Both the position numbers and the translations under genes were made by a program. Shown here piece after piece: positions 50,484 to 60,380 of a stretch of 64,000 bases of DNA; the stretch's first letter is position 1, and every line of letters starts with the position of its first letter. Source of the DNA: Nitrosopumilus sp. (GTDB lineage Archaea > Thermoproteota > Nitrososphaeria > Nitrososphaerales > Nitrosopumilaceae). The notes under the pieces are model-generated. The model ran no database searches and was not told where the DNA came from. It saw nothing but the letters and a program-made list of their open reading frames with translations. Location of the stretch: positions 62,001 to 126,000 of the forward strand of contig NZ_JAILWA010000001.1 of assembly GCF_025699255.1 (NCBI RefSeq). Direction: 5' to 3'.

Positions 50484-52409
50484 TCAACTCAATTTTTGAA
50501 TTTCATCCAAAATAGAAGGATCCTCAAGAGAAGACAAATCTCCCAATTCATTCCCTAGTAATTTTGATTTTAACAATCTGCGCATTATCTTGCCAGTACG
50601 TGTTTTAGGAAGATCAGATATCTGAAAAATATATTTGGGTTTTGCCAATTTACCAATTTTTTCTGAAAGATAATTTGATATTTCAGATTTGTTGATTTTT
50701 TCAGATTTGTTTTCAGAAACAAAAAAAACTACAATTGCCTCACCTGTAAGATAATCAGGAATAGCAATTGATGCAGCATCAGATATTTTATCATGAGAAA
50801 TAATAGTTTGTTCTATCTCAGCAGTGCTCATCCTATGACCAGATACATTGATGACATCATCTGTCCTTCCACGCATATACCAAAGATTATCTTTGTCAAC
50901 GTAAACGTAATCACCATGAAACCAAATATTTTCAAATCTTGACCAGTATGTATCAAAATATTTTTGAGCATCATGTAGTAATCCTCGAGTCATTGCAGGC
51001 CAAGGGGATTTGATTACTAAAAACCCATTTTGTTCTCGTACAGAATTTTCATCATCATCAAATACATCTAAGTTCATTCCAGGAACAGGAATACCCACAG
51101 TGGATGGTTTTAATTTCATTCCAGGAAAAACAGAAAGCATTGCACCTCCAATCTCAGTTCCACCAGACAGATTCATGATAGGGATTTTTTTGTTTCCGAC
51201 TTTTTCAAATAGCCACCACCATGAATCTTCATCAAGAGGTTCTCCAGTAGTGGGAATATTTTTGATATTGTTTAGTGAAAATGATTTTAAAGGTTCAATG
51301 TTATGTTTTTTAAATAAGCGAACAGCCGTTGGAGATATACCAAAGATGGTTGCCTTATAATCAGATAACATTTTCCAGATTCTATCAGATGTAGGAAAAT
51401 CCAATCCACCATCATAAATCACTGCGCTTGCTCCCATCATCAATAATCCATAAACATTCCATACTAGTCCTGTAATCCATCCAATATCTGCAGGCCAAAA
51501 CAAAGTATCCTGTGCCTGAATATCAACAAGATATGCTGCCTGATGACCGGCAAAAACAGAAAATCCACCATGTACATGCACTACGCCTTTAGGTTTTCCA
51601 GTAGTTCCAGAGGTATACAAAATAAACAAAGGATCCTCTGAATCCATCACCTCAGTTTTACAAATTTCATTGTGAGACGATACAAGATCATTATAAAAAA
51701 GGAATTGTTCAGATTTTTCATATTTGTCAATTCCTTTATAATTAACAACAATAATTTTTTCTACTTGTGTATTCTGTATTGCAGTTTCAACAGATTGTTT
51801 TTGTGATACAGGTTTTCCTTTTCTTTGAAACCCATCAGAAATTAAAAGAATTTTTGCATTACAATCTTTTAATCTAATATGTAATGACTCAGAACTATAG
51901 CCAGAAAAAATTACAGTTTGAATTGCACCAATTTTAGCAGCTGCTAAAATTGATATTATTGCTTCTTCAATCATCGGCAAATATATTGCAATAACATCGC
52001 CTTTTTTCACTCCAAGAGATTTCAAACCATTTGCAAGTTTAGAAACTTTGGAGTTTAATTCCATGTAAGAAATTTGTGATTTTACGCCATCTTCAGATTC
52101 AAAATAATAAGCAGTTTTATGAGGAGTCTTACTGGCAAATTTTTCAACAGAAGATTTGTAGATATTTGTTTTTCCATCAACAAACCATTTACTCCAAGGA
52201 ATTCCTTTTGATATATCCATTATTTTTGAATAGGGGGCATCCCATTCAATACCTATATCTTCGTCTACAGATTTCCAAAACCATTCTAAATTATTTTTTG
52301 CTTTTTCAGATAATTCTTCTATTGTAGTTATGTTATGTTTATTCATAAATTTGTAAATATTAGAATCTAGAATTTGACTTCTAGTAGGAACAAATTCAAA
52401 AGGAGTCAA
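50484..52409 (-). CDS. AMP-forming acyl-CoA synthetase (acetyl-CoA synthetase-like)
   Basis: 641 residues. Adenylation motif LYTSGTTGKPKGVVHVHGGF, LFWPADIGWITG, FHGDYVYVDKDNLWYMRGRT and a C-terminal acetylatable lysine KTRTGKIMRRLL, all of the acetyl/propionyl-CoA synthetase type. It activates a short-chain acid with ATP and CoA, releasing AMP. Acetate, propionate and 3-hydroxypropionate are candidates. Stand-alone. Confidence 0.9.
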   Translation of the reverse strand: MTPFEFVPTRSQILDSNIYKFMNKHNITTIEELSEKAKNNLEWFWKSVDEDIGIEWDAPYSKIMDISKGIPWSKWFVDGKTNIYKSSVEKFASKTPHKTAYYFESEDGVKSQISYMELNSKVSKLANGLKSLGVKKGDVIAIYLPMIEEAIISILAAAKIGAIQTVIFSGYSSESLHIRLKDCNAKILLISDGFQRKGKPVSQKQSVETAIQNTQVEKIIVVNYKGIDKYEKSEQFLFYNDLVSSHNEICKTEVMDSEDPLFILYTSGTTGKPKGVVHVHGGFSVFAGHQAAYLVDIQAQDTLFWPADIGWITGLVWNVYGLLMMGASAVIYDGGLDFPTSDRIWKMLSDYKATIFGISPTAVRLFKKHNIEPLKSFSLNNIKNIPTTGEPLDEDSWWWLFEKVGNKKIPIMNLSGGTEIGGAMLSVFPGMKLKPSTVGIPVPGMNLDVFDDDENSVREQNGFLVIKSPWPAMTRGLLHDAQKYFDTYWSRFENIWFHGDYVYVDKDNLWYMRGRTDDVINVSGHRMSTAEIEQTIISHDKISDAASIAIPDYLTGEAIVVFFVSENKSEKINKSEISNYLSEKIGKLAKPKYIFQISDLPKTRTGKIMRRLLKSKLLGNELGDLSSLEDPSILDEIQKLS

Positions 52410-52450
52410 CAGATGATTTTGTCAATTGGTCAACAGTAAAAAGATTTTTG

Positions 52451-52717
52451 TCATGAAATATCTAGCCCCAATCTTCTAGCACAGGCTATGGCGGATTTTC
52501 CTGTATCTTCATCTATTCCAACATCTAATAATTTTTGAGTCCAACCAGTCTGTAACCCCATTGTGTGTTCCCTGTAATATTCTCGTAAAATTGTGCCTAT
52601 TTCATCATTTAATTTGCTTCTAGTAGCATCATTCATTCCCGCTTGTAAAATTGTTGCATCAGATGTGGCTAAAATTTTGATAAATTCGATATTTTCAAGA
52701 GATAGACGAGTCATCAT
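52451..52717 (-). CDS. Small helical protein at end of gatCAB operon
   Basis: 88 residues, helical, with LEKTLATSDA-like start (SLENIEFIKILATSDATILQ) and GIDEDTGKSAIACARRLGLD at the end. Not recognised. Its ATG overlaps the gatB stop by 4 bases, so it is co-translated with the amidotransferase and may be an accessory subunit; that is inference. Confidence 0.65.
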   Translation of the reverse strand: MMTRLSLENIEFIKILATSDATILQAGMNDATRSKLNDEIGTILREYYREHTMGLQTGWTQKLLDVGIDEDTGKSAIACARRLGLDIS

Positions 52718-54120
52718 AATCCAATTTGTTTTTTCAGTAATTCTAATGTTAAAACAGGATCTGCCTTTCCTTTTGTTTTTTGCATCACTTTTCCAACCAA
52801 ATAATTAATTGTCTGGGGGTTAGATTTTGCTTGCTCTACAGCTTGTGATTCTTCTGTAATAATATTAGATATAATTTCTGATAATTCAGATTCATCAGAA
52901 ACATTTCCAAGGTCTAGTTCAGAAATTACAGTAGATACAGATTTTCCTGTTTTTAAAATTTCATGTAATGCATTCTTTGATGAATTTCTTGAAACCTTTC
53001 CAGATTGTATCGAATCAGCTAATTCCTTTAAATGAGTTGCAGTGAATTTAGAGGATTCACGTTTTTCTCTAGTATCAACTAGCCCCATCAATTCGGTGGT
53101 AATGATATTTGCAACCTCTTTTGCATTTGATTCAATATGAGATTCTTCAAATAAATCCGAATAGTATTTGTCAGCAGATAATACTTCAGCAACTTGTGGA
53201 GGAATATTATATTTTGAAATATATCTTTCTTTTTTTGAACTAATACTTTCAGGCATTTCAGATTCAAGTTTTTTGTGAATTTCAGAATCCATCTTTATCC
53301 AAGGGATATCACCTTCAAGGAAATAACGATAGTCAAGTTCTTCTTCTTTTGAACGAGATGAAACTGTAATTTTTCTCCTATCATCCCAATGCCGAGTCTC
53401 CTGAATAATTTCTATTCCTCTTGAATGCAAACTTTCTTGTCTTGTAATTTCAAAATGAGTTGCTTTTTCTAGATCATGAAAAGAGCCAATATTTTTGATT
53501 TCAACTTTTTTGCCACCTTCAATTGAAACATTAGCGTCTGCTCTCATTGCCCCTTCTAAACTAGGATCCGCAACTCCAAGATTTGTGAGAATATCAGATA
53601 ATATGTTGAGAAAATCACGAACTTCTTTAGGGGTTTCAAAGTCAGGCTCTGTAACAATTTCTACCAAAGGAGTGCCTGCACGGTTGTAATCTACAAGAGT
53701 AATTTGATTTTTTGATGAATTTCCTTCATAGATTAACCTTCCAGGATCCTCCTCTAATTGAATTCGGGTGATTCGAATTTTTTTATTCCCAATCATTACT
53801 GAGCCTTGTCCACCAACACTGGTGTCTCCATAGATATTCAATTGAGTGATTTGAAAATTTTTTGGAGAGTCAGGATAAAAATAATTTTTTCTAAAAAATG
53901 CAATTTTTTCCGGTGTTGAGCAATTTAGAGCCATAGCAATTATAGTTGCTTTTTTTACTGCCTCTTGATTTAATCTTGGCAAACTTCCAGGCAATCCCAT
54001 GCAAATGGGACAAATGTTTTCATTAATTTCAAATTCTCTATAGTTTGCCTTGCATGAACAAAATAATTTGCTGTTTAGGTTAGTTAGCTGGCAGTGAATT
54101 TCTAATCCTATCATCGTCAT
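52714..54120 (-). CDS. gatB: Asp/Glu-tRNA amidotransferase subunit B
   Basis: 468 residues. N-terminal MIGLEIHCQLTNLNSKLFCS with a zinc-type set (CSCKAN, CPICMGLPGSLP), DYNRAGTPLVEIVTEPDFET and a C-terminal YqeY-like tRNA-binding tail (about 320-468). GatB carries the kinase site and binds the tRNA in the GatCAB complex. Overlaps gatA by 4 bases. Confidence 0.95.
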   Translation of the reverse strand: MTMIGLEIHCQLTNLNSKLFCSCKANYREFEINENICPICMGLPGSLPRLNQEAVKKATIIAMALNCSTPEKIAFFRKNYFYPDSPKNFQITQLNIYGDTSVGGQGSVMIGNKKIRITRIQLEEDPGRLIYEGNSSKNQITLVDYNRAGTPLVEIVTEPDFETPKEVRDFLNILSDILTNLGVADPSLEGAMRADANVSIEGGKKVEIKNIGSFHDLEKATHFEITRQESLHSRGIEIIQETRHWDDRRKITVSSRSKEEELDYRYFLEGDIPWIKMDSEIHKKLESEMPESISSKKERYISKYNIPPQVAEVLSADKYYSDLFEESHIESNAKEVANIITTELMGLVDTREKRESSKFTATHLKELADSIQSGKVSRNSSKNALHEILKTGKSVSTVISELDLGNVSDESELSEIISNIITEESQAVEQAKSNPQTINYLVGKVMQKTKGKADPVLTLELLKKQIGL

Positions 54121-55562
54121 AGCGGAACCTCTGGTAATTGAACAGTTTGTTCTAATGCATATGCTGTTTGCAATAGTAGTTTATCATTCATTGAGTCAGC
54201 CATCAATTGAATTCCAATTGGCAACCCATTTGAAATCGAGTATGGAATTGAAATGGCAGGTTTTCCAGTAAGATTTGCAGTAACGGTATTGATATCTACT
54301 AAGAACAAGGAGACAGGATCATTAATTTTTTCTCCTATCTTAAATGGAGGCAAAGGAACAGTAGGTGCAATAAGTAAATCAAATCTTTTGAATGCCTCAT
54401 TGATTTCTTTGGTAAGTTTACTTTTTACTTTTAGTGCTTTTAAGAAATATTTTCCGGCATGGCCTGCTGAAGGAACAAAGCCTCCAATAATCATTCTACG
54501 TGTGACTTCAGGTCCAAAATTGCGTCTAGCTTTTGAAATATATGAATTAAACTCATATCCCTCTACTGGGAATTCATAACCATATCTAAGATTATCATAT
54601 CTTGCAAGATTGCTTCCAGCTTCAGTGGCAGTAATTGTATAATATGCCGCAACAGAATATTTCACCATATCAAGGGAAATTTCCTCACATATAGCTCCCA
54701 AGTTTTCTAATTTTGAAATGGCATCTTTTGTTGTAGATAAGACCTCAGGAGATATTCCTTCTCCGATCATCTCCTTAATTATGCCTATTTTTTTACCTTC
54801 GATACCAGATTCTATTCCCAAAAGATAATCTTCATTTTTGTTATCAACTGTAGTATTATCATTAGGATCAATTCCTGAAATAATATTTAGTAAAAATGCA
54901 GTATCTTTTACAGTTCTGGTAAGAGGTCCAATTTGTTCAATACTGTTTGCATAAGAAATCAGACCATATCTACTAATCAATCCATAAGTTGGTTTGTATC
55001 CAACAGTAGAACAAAAGCTGGCAGGATTTCTTACTGAACCTCCAGTATCAGAACCAAGTGATGCAACACATTCAAATGCACTTACAGAAACTGCACTTCC
55101 GCCAGATGAACCGCCAGGAACACAATTAACATCCCATGGATTTTTGCTAGGACCATATGCACTAAATTCAGTGGTAAGCCCCATTGCAAATTCATCCATG
55201 TTAGCTTTACCAATAAAAACAGCATCTTCAGATTTTAATTTGGAAATTACTGTTGCATCATAAGGAGCAATAAAATTTTCAAGCATTTTAGATGCACAAG
55301 TAGTCTTTGAATCTTTGATGCATATGTTATCCTTGATTGAAATTGGCATTCCAAAACATTTGCCAACTTTTTCACCAGATTTAATTTTTTTATCAATTTG
55401 TCTGGCTTGAACAACTGCATTGTCATTAACGGACAAAAAAGCATGAAGTTTTGTATCAACTGTTTGGATTTGTTCAAGGGTTTTTGCTATAAAATCTTCT
55501 GCAGAAATATTTCCAGTTTGTACTTCTTGCACATACTCAAGGGCAGATATTTTTAGATTCAT
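54117..55562 (-). CDS. gatA: Asp/Glu-tRNA amidotransferase subunit A
   Basis: 481 residues. Amidase signature with the catalytic Ser-cisSer-Lys triad: Lys in ISIKDNIC, VPGGSSGGSAVSVSAFECVA and SLGSDTGGSVRNPASFC. GatA releases ammonia from Gln or Asn for GatB. Overlaps gatC by 4 bases and gatB by 4. Confidence 0.96.
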   Translation of the reverse strand: MNLKISALEYVQEVQTGNISAEDFIAKTLEQIQTVDTKLHAFLSVNDNAVVQARQIDKKIKSGEKVGKCFGMPISIKDNICIKDSKTTCASKMLENFIAPYDATVISKLKSEDAVFIGKANMDEFAMGLTTEFSAYGPSKNPWDVNCVPGGSSGGSAVSVSAFECVASLGSDTGGSVRNPASFCSTVGYKPTYGLISRYGLISYANSIEQIGPLTRTVKDTAFLLNIISGIDPNDNTTVDNKNEDYLLGIESGIEGKKIGIIKEMIGEGISPEVLSTTKDAISKLENLGAICEEISLDMVKYSVAAYYTITATEAGSNLARYDNLRYGYEFPVEGYEFNSYISKARRNFGPEVTRRMIIGGFVPSAGHAGKYFLKALKVKSKLTKEINEAFKRFDLLIAPTVPLPPFKIGEKINDPVSLFLVDINTVTANLTGKPAISIPYSISNGLPIGIQLMADSMNDKLLLQTAYALEQTVQLPEVPL

Positions 55563-55828
55563 GAAGACATCTTTGGTGCGCGTACGTATGAACCTCTAAA
55601 ATGATTTAATTTTTCAATTAGTTTTTCATTAAATGAGATATATTCGTCGGATCTAAGATCATTAATGGAAATTTCAGGCATAGATATTTCTTCAGATTCA
55701 ACACCTGCAGAATCTAAAATATCAAAATAATCGATCATAGTATGAACTTTATCCACATACTCTTTATGATCATCAATATCTATTCTCATCAATTTTGAAA
55801 CTTGTTCAATCTCTTCTTCAGTAACCAT
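55559..55828 (-). CDS. gatC: Asp/Glu-tRNA amidotransferase subunit C
   Basis: 89 residues, typical size. EEEIEQVSKLMRIDIDDHKE at the start and DILDSAGVESEEIS in the middle match GatC, the small linker wrapping GatA and GatB. Begins 9 bases after aspS. Confidence 0.93.
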   Translation of the reverse strand: MVTEEEIEQVSKLMRIDIDDHKEYVDKVHTMIDYFDILDSAGVESEEISMPEISINDLRSDEYISFNEKLIEKLNHFRGSYVRAPKMSS

Positions 55829-55837
55829 TCAATCCAC

Positions 55838-57148
55838 CTAAGGTGTAAGTCTGTCAACATCTCTAGGATAAAATGTTGTATCACGAATATTTTCTGTGCC
55901 TGTCAATACCATTATCAGCCTCTCAAGACCAATACCACAACCTGCGTGAGGAGGAACGCCATAGTCAAAAGCTCCAAGGTGATATTCAAAAGCATCTGTT
56001 TTCATTCCTTTATTTTTCATTCTTTCTTCCAACTCATTTCTTTTTTCAATTCTTGTACTGCCAGAAGATAATTCTAAATCACCATACATCAAGTCAAAAG
56101 ACTCTGAAACTTTAGGATTGGATTTACTGTCTTTCACATAGAAGGGTTTAGGAGCCAAAGGCCAATCGGTAATAAAATAAAATCCATCTAAACCAATTTT
56201 TTTCAAATTAGAAGGATACAGATCATCTCCCCATTCTGTTTTTGCACCTGCCTTTTGCATTTTATCAACTAATTCATCATAAGTATATCTTGGAATACGT
56301 TCAGGAATTTCTAGAATAGGAAATTCTGCAGAAGGATTTTCTTTTGAATATTCATTTACAGTTTGAATTGAAACTTTGACAATATCTTCAATTCGATTCA
56401 TTACATCATTATAATCAACAAAAGCTTCTTCTAGATCGATAGATATTGCTTCGGCCAGATGTCTATTTGTTCTAGAAGGTTCTGCCCTAAAAATAGGAGC
56501 AATTTCAAATACTTTTTCAAAACTCATTGTTAGTTGTTCTTTGTACAATTGTGGACTTTGAGCTAAAAATGCTTCTTTGTTATAGTAAAATATTGGAAAT
56601 AATGCAGCCCCACCTTCAGTAGCTGTTGCAATCATTTTAGGAGTGTTTATTTCTACAAAATTTTCATTTGCAAAATATTCTCTAATGGATTTTAAAACAG
56701 AGCTTCGGGTTTTGAAAATATGTTGAAGTACATCACGTCTAAGGTCAATCGGCCTCACCTCAAGTCTTGTGTCAATATTTTTCACAGTTTTTACAGTGGG
56801 TTCAAACGGAGGTATTTTTTCCACATCAGAGAAAACGCGCAATTCAGTTGGAACAATTTCATATCCTGCAGGTGCTTTTTCAGATGCTTTGACATTGCCA
56901 GTAACTGCAATTGAAGAGTGAGCTTTTAATGAAGAGATTTTTTCACGAATTTCATCAGGACAGTCTCCTTTTTTTGCAACAATTGAAATCTCACCATTTT
57001 TGTCTCGAATGGTTCCAAAGCTAATATTTCCATGACCCCGAATAGTTAAAACCCACCCCATGACTGTGACTTTTTGTCCATTCATAGAGGGAGTAATTTC
57101 ATCAGAATAATGTGATCTACGTAAAGATCCTAGCTCAGTTTCAATCAT
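55838..57148 (-). CDS. aspS: Archaeal-type aspartyl-tRNA synthetase
   Basis: 436 residues. N-terminal OB-fold (VTVMGWVLTIRGHGNISFGT), class II motif 2 FRAEPSRTNRHLAE and motif 3 GCGIGLERLIMVLTG. The short archaeal AspRS often also charges tRNA-Asn; co-transcription with gatCAB fits a two-step route to Asn-tRNA, the mischarged Asp-tRNA being amidated. Non-discriminating specificity is inferred from this context. Confidence 0.95.
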   Translation of the reverse strand: MIETELGSLRRSHYSDEITPSMNGQKVTVMGWVLTIRGHGNISFGTIRDKNGEISIVAKKGDCPDEIREKISSLKAHSSIAVTGNVKASEKAPAGYEIVPTELRVFSDVEKIPPFEPTVKTVKNIDTRLEVRPIDLRRDVLQHIFKTRSSVLKSIREYFANENFVEINTPKMIATATEGGAALFPIFYYNKEAFLAQSPQLYKEQLTMSFEKVFEIAPIFRAEPSRTNRHLAEAISIDLEEAFVDYNDVMNRIEDIVKVSIQTVNEYSKENPSAEFPILEIPERIPRYTYDELVDKMQKAGAKTEWGDDLYPSNLKKIGLDGFYFITDWPLAPKPFYVKDSKSNPKVSESFDLMYGDLELSSGSTRIEKRNELEERMKNKGMKTDAFEYHLGAFDYGVPPHAGCGIGLERLIMVLTGTENIRDTTFYPRDVDRLTP

Positions 57149-57260
57149 AATTTACTTTATTCCTCATATCAAGGTGTAATTAATTTTTATACAAAATAGT
57201 GAACCTTTGCCTTAATTTTCATAATGCTTATAGCCAGTTAAAATTCCACACAAAAACAAG

Positions 57261-57452
57261 ATGATGATACTGATGGCTCTAGTAATTGCAATGTTTGTGA
57301 TTGTCGGAGTGTATGTCGGATATCATGCATCACAGCAAGTTGAAGATCAAGGAGAAGCTCACAGCATTAACTTTGAATTAGAATTACTAGAACAAAATAC
57401 AGAAAACATGCAAATTCTTCATAACCAAGAAATTCGAAAAACAATGATATAA
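57261..57452 (+). CDS. Small single-span membrane protein
   Basis: 63 residues. One N-terminal hydrophobic helix (MMILMALVIAMFVIVGVYVG) and an acidic/amphipathic cytosolic or external tail (NFELELLEQNTENMQILHNQ). Divergent from aspS. Unrecognised. Confidence 0.55.
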   Translation: MMILMALVIAMFVIVGVYVGYHASQQVEDQGEAHSINFELELLEQNTENMQILHNQEIRKTMI

Positions 57453-57490
57453 AATATTTAGATTAAATTATACTAGATTATCTAATATTT

Positions 57491-57700
57491 GTGGCACTAA
57501 CAGACAAGGAAAAAATCATAGCAATTATTTCAAATGGAATTGCAGTTTTTTCATTGCTTCAGGAAAGAGAAGAATTGCCAAAAAATACAACAATGTACGA
57601 TTTTGTGCTAAAAGTAATTCCGGCAGACATTAAATCAGAATTAAGTGTAGAATTGATTGATGAGATTTTTCAATATGTTACATCCGCACATAGTTCATAA
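57491..57700 (+). CDS. Small helical hypothetical protein, GTG start
   Basis: 69 residues from GTG 57491. Helical and mildly hydrophobic (ALTDKEKIIAIISNGIAVFS, SELSVELIDEIFQYVTSAHS), a folded small soluble protein. 25 bases before purP on the same strand, so possibly in the purP operon. Unrecognised. Confidence 0.55.
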   Translation: MALTDKEKIIAIISNGIAVFSLLQEREELPKNTTMYDFVLKVIPADIKSELSVELIDEIFQYVTSAHSS

Positions 57701-57725
57701 AGTACAAGAATAAACTGTAATTATA

Positions 57726-58751
57726 ATGACCTCGATTGCAACCTTAGGCTCACACTGTTCTTTACAAGTACTTAAAGGAGCAAAAGACGAAGGTCTCAAA
57801 ACAATCTTAGTATGTGAAAAAAAACGAGAAAAACTATACAAAAGGTTTCCATTTATTGATGAACTTATCATCGTAGATTCTTTTAAAGAAGTTCTTGATC
57901 AAAAATGCCAATCAATTCTTGAAGAAAATAATGCAGTCTTAATTCCTCATGGTACACTAATTGCACAGATGAATTCTAAAGAAATTGAATCAATTAAAAC
58001 ACCAGTATTTGGCAACAAATGGATTCTTAGATGGGAATCAGATAGAGAAATGAAAGAAAAACTGATGAGAGAGGCAAAACTACCAATGCCAAAACCAGTC
58101 ACAGATCCTAAAGAAATTGAAAAATTAGTAATTGTAAAAAGACAAGGAGCTGCAGGAGGCAAAGGCTACTTTATGGCAGCAAATGAACAAGATTACAATA
58201 CAAAAAGAAACCAATTGATTTCAGAAGGAATAATTTCAGATGATGAAACACTATACATTCAAGAATATGCTGCAGGAGTTTTAGCTTACTTGACATTTTT
58301 TTATTCACCACTAAAAGAAGAGTTAGAATTTTTTGGAGTTGATCAGAGACATGAATCAGACATCGAAGGGTTAGGAAGAATTCCTGCTGAGCAACAATTA
58401 AAATCAAACAAAGTACCATCTTTTAACGTCATTGGAAACAGTCCACTTGTTTTACGAGAATCATTATTAGATGAAGTTTATACAATGGGAGAAAATTTTG
58501 TAGAGGCAGCTAAAAGAGTCGTATCCCCTGGAATGAATGGGCCATTTTGTATAGAAGGAGTATATGACGAAAATGCAAAATTTACATCCTTTGAATTTTC
58601 AGCAAGGATTGTAGCAGGATCAAACATATACATGGACGGTTCTCCATATTACTCATTATTGTTCAACGAGACTATGAGTATGGGAAAACGAATTGCTCGA
58701 GAAGTAAAAACGGCTACCAATTCAAATCAATTAGACAAAATTACGACATAA
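57726..58751 (+). CDS. purP: 5-formaminoimidazole-4-carboxamide ribonucleotide synthetase
   Basis: 341 residues. N-terminal SIATLGSHCSLQVLKGAKDE, ATP-grasp core with VKRQGAAGGKGYFMA and FCIEGVYDENAKFTSFEFSA, C-terminal GSNIYMDGSPYYSLLF. PurP, specific to archaea, makes FAICAR from AICAR, formate and ATP, replacing the folate-dependent step of PurH. With purK and purE in this window, three purine steps are covered, though not in one operon. Confidence 0.94.
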   Translation: MTSIATLGSHCSLQVLKGAKDEGLKTILVCEKKREKLYKRFPFIDELIIVDSFKEVLDQKCQSILEENNAVLIPHGTLIAQMNSKEIESIKTPVFGNKWILRWESDREMKEKLMREAKLPMPKPVTDPKEIEKLVIVKRQGAAGGKGYFMAANEQDYNTKRNQLISEGIISDDETLYIQEYAAGVLAYLTFFYSPLKEELEFFGVDQRHESDIEGLGRIPAEQQLKSNKVPSFNVIGNSPLVLRESLLDEVYTMGENFVEAAKRVVSPGMNGPFCIEGVYDENAKFTSFEFSARIVAGSNIYMDGSPYYSLLFNETMSMGKRIAREVKTATNSNQLDKITT

Positions 58752-58763
58752 AAATAATCTGTT

Positions 58764-59549
58764 TTATTTTGCAGTAACTTCCATACCGTGTTGAGATTTT
58801 ATGATGTATTTATCTCGAATTTTAACACTGGCCCAGTCAATAAACAACACAGTTACCAATACAACTAGCATGAATACAGCAGCTTTTCCATACTCAAAGA
58901 ATTTGATGTAGTTTATGATATAGAATCCAATTCCCCCTGCACCCACTAATCCAAGAATACTGGTTTGACGTACGTTATAGTCAAACATGTAGAGAATTTG
59001 ACTTAGTAAATGTGATGCAGATTCAGGAATTACCACATAGCGAATTAGTTGCCATTTTGAGACACCGATGGAACTTACAGCATCCATAGGATCAGAATCA
59101 ATTGTTTCTATTGCTTCGTATTGAAGTTTCGCAATAAACCCAACGGTATACATTACAATTGCCAAGATGCCTGCAAAAGTACCTAAACCAACCATAATTA
59201 CAAACAAAATTGCCCATAAAATAGAAGGGAATGTTCTGATGGCTGCAAGCAACGCACGGATTGGTGCATAAACATACTTGCTATTCAAATTTCTTGCTGC
59301 AAACATACTAAGAGGCAAAGCAAGGGCAGTACCAACTACAGTTCCAATAAATGCCATTTGAATAGTTTCAAACATCGCCCAAAGTGCAGTAGGAACATAC
59401 TTTGGTTCTACTAATAGCATCTCTTCAACTACAATTGCAATATTTGGCAATCCTTCTACAAATTCAATAGGATTAGCATCGACATTGTATGATGCAACTA
59501 CAACAAGTGCTACAATAATTCCAATTACAATATTATTTTTAGGAGTCAT
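58764..59549 (-). CDS. phnE: Phosphonate-type ABC transporter permease
   Basis: 261 residues, about six membrane segments; permease EAA-like loop AIETIDSDPMDAVSSIGVSK followed by WQLIRYVVIPESASHLL. PhnE forms the membrane channel for the phosphonate/phosphate uptake system. Its ATG is 11 bases inside the end of phnC. Last gene of the operon. Confidence 0.9.
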   Translation of the reverse strand: MTPKNNIVIGIIVALVVVASYNVDANPIEFVEGLPNIAIVVEEMLLVEPKYVPTALWAMFETIQMAFIGTVVGTALALPLSMFAARNLNSKYVYAPIRALLAAIRTFPSILWAILFVIMVGLGTFAGILAIVMYTVGFIAKLQYEAIETIDSDPMDAVSSIGVSKWQLIRYVVIPESASHLLSQILYMFDYNVRQTSILGLVGAGGIGFYIINYIKFFEYGKAAVFMLVVLVTVLFIDWASVKIRDKYIIKSQHGMEVTAK

Positions 59550-60363
59550 CTGAGTACATCTCCATTATTTCTTCAGTATTCAAATCGCCTGTTTGAAAAT
59601 CAACAATAGTGTCACCTTCAACACCAATTTCTAAAATTTTGTGACCTTCTTTGATAACTGCTACACGATTTGCATATTCTAATGCCAGTTGCATATCATG
59701 ATGAACCATGATTGCAGTGAGATTCATTCTCTTTTGAGCATCAGCAATCAAATTCATAATTTCTCTGGCAGTAACATGATCTAATTCAGAAACAATTTCA
59801 TCTGCCAATAAGATAGTGGGTTTTTGCATTAAAGCTCTAGCAATTGCAACTCTACGTTTCTCACCACCACTTAACATGTAGGCCTTTCTTTCTTCTTTCC
59901 CAGATAATCCAACAAGAGACAATATTCTTTTTGCCTCTTCAATTTCATGATCAGGGAATTTTTTTAGTAAAGATTGCATAGTGTTTAATCGAGGTAATGC
60001 TCCAATCAAAATATTTTCAAGAACAGTACTATTTTTTACCAATCCCAAACTTTGGGGAATGTATCCAATACCATGCATCATTTTTTTGAATTTTTTATTA
60101 TTCATATTGGGTGTTACATAATCAATTTTGATAGTACCCTTGCTGGGAATCATCATACCGTTCATCAGTTTCAATAAAGTAGATTTTCCTGAACCTGATT
60201 GTCCTACAATTGCATAATTTGTGCCTCTATCAATAGAGAGATGGATTCCTTCCAAAGCAAAATTTTTGGAATCATATGAGGTCCAGACATCATTCATTTG
60301 AATGATTTTATTTGTTGAAATTAATGAAAAAGAAGGGTTTTGGGTCATCTGAATTTGTTTCAT
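59539..60363 (-). CDS. phnC: Phosphonate-type ABC transporter ATPase
   Basis: 274 residues. Walker A VGQSGSGKSTLLKLMNGMMI, Q-loop IGYIPQSLGLV, signature LSGGEKRRVAIARALMQ, Walker B ILLADEIVSELD, switch His MVHHDM. PhnC-type length and NSTVLENILIGAL. Follows phnD by 17 bases and overlaps phnE. Confidence 0.92.
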   Translation of the reverse strand: MKQIQMTQNPSFSLISTNKIIQMNDVWTSYDSKNFALEGIHLSIDRGTNYAIVGQSGSGKSTLLKLMNGMMIPSKGTIKIDYVTPNMNNKKFKKMMHGIGYIPQSLGLVKNSTVLENILIGALPRLNTMQSLLKKFPDHEIEEAKRILSLVGLSGKEERKAYMLSGGEKRRVAIARALMQKPTILLADEIVSELDHVTAREIMNLIADAQKRMNLTAIMVHHDMQLALEYANRVAVIKEGHKILEIGVEGDTIVDFQTGDLNTEEIMEMYSDDS

Positions 60364-60380
60364 TTTCAGAATCCCGGGTT

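Noticed and set aside
51010-51360. Plus-strand frame inside the acyl-CoA synthetase gene
   Set aside because: Antisense shadow; the minus-strand frame has complete adenylation motifs across this stretch.
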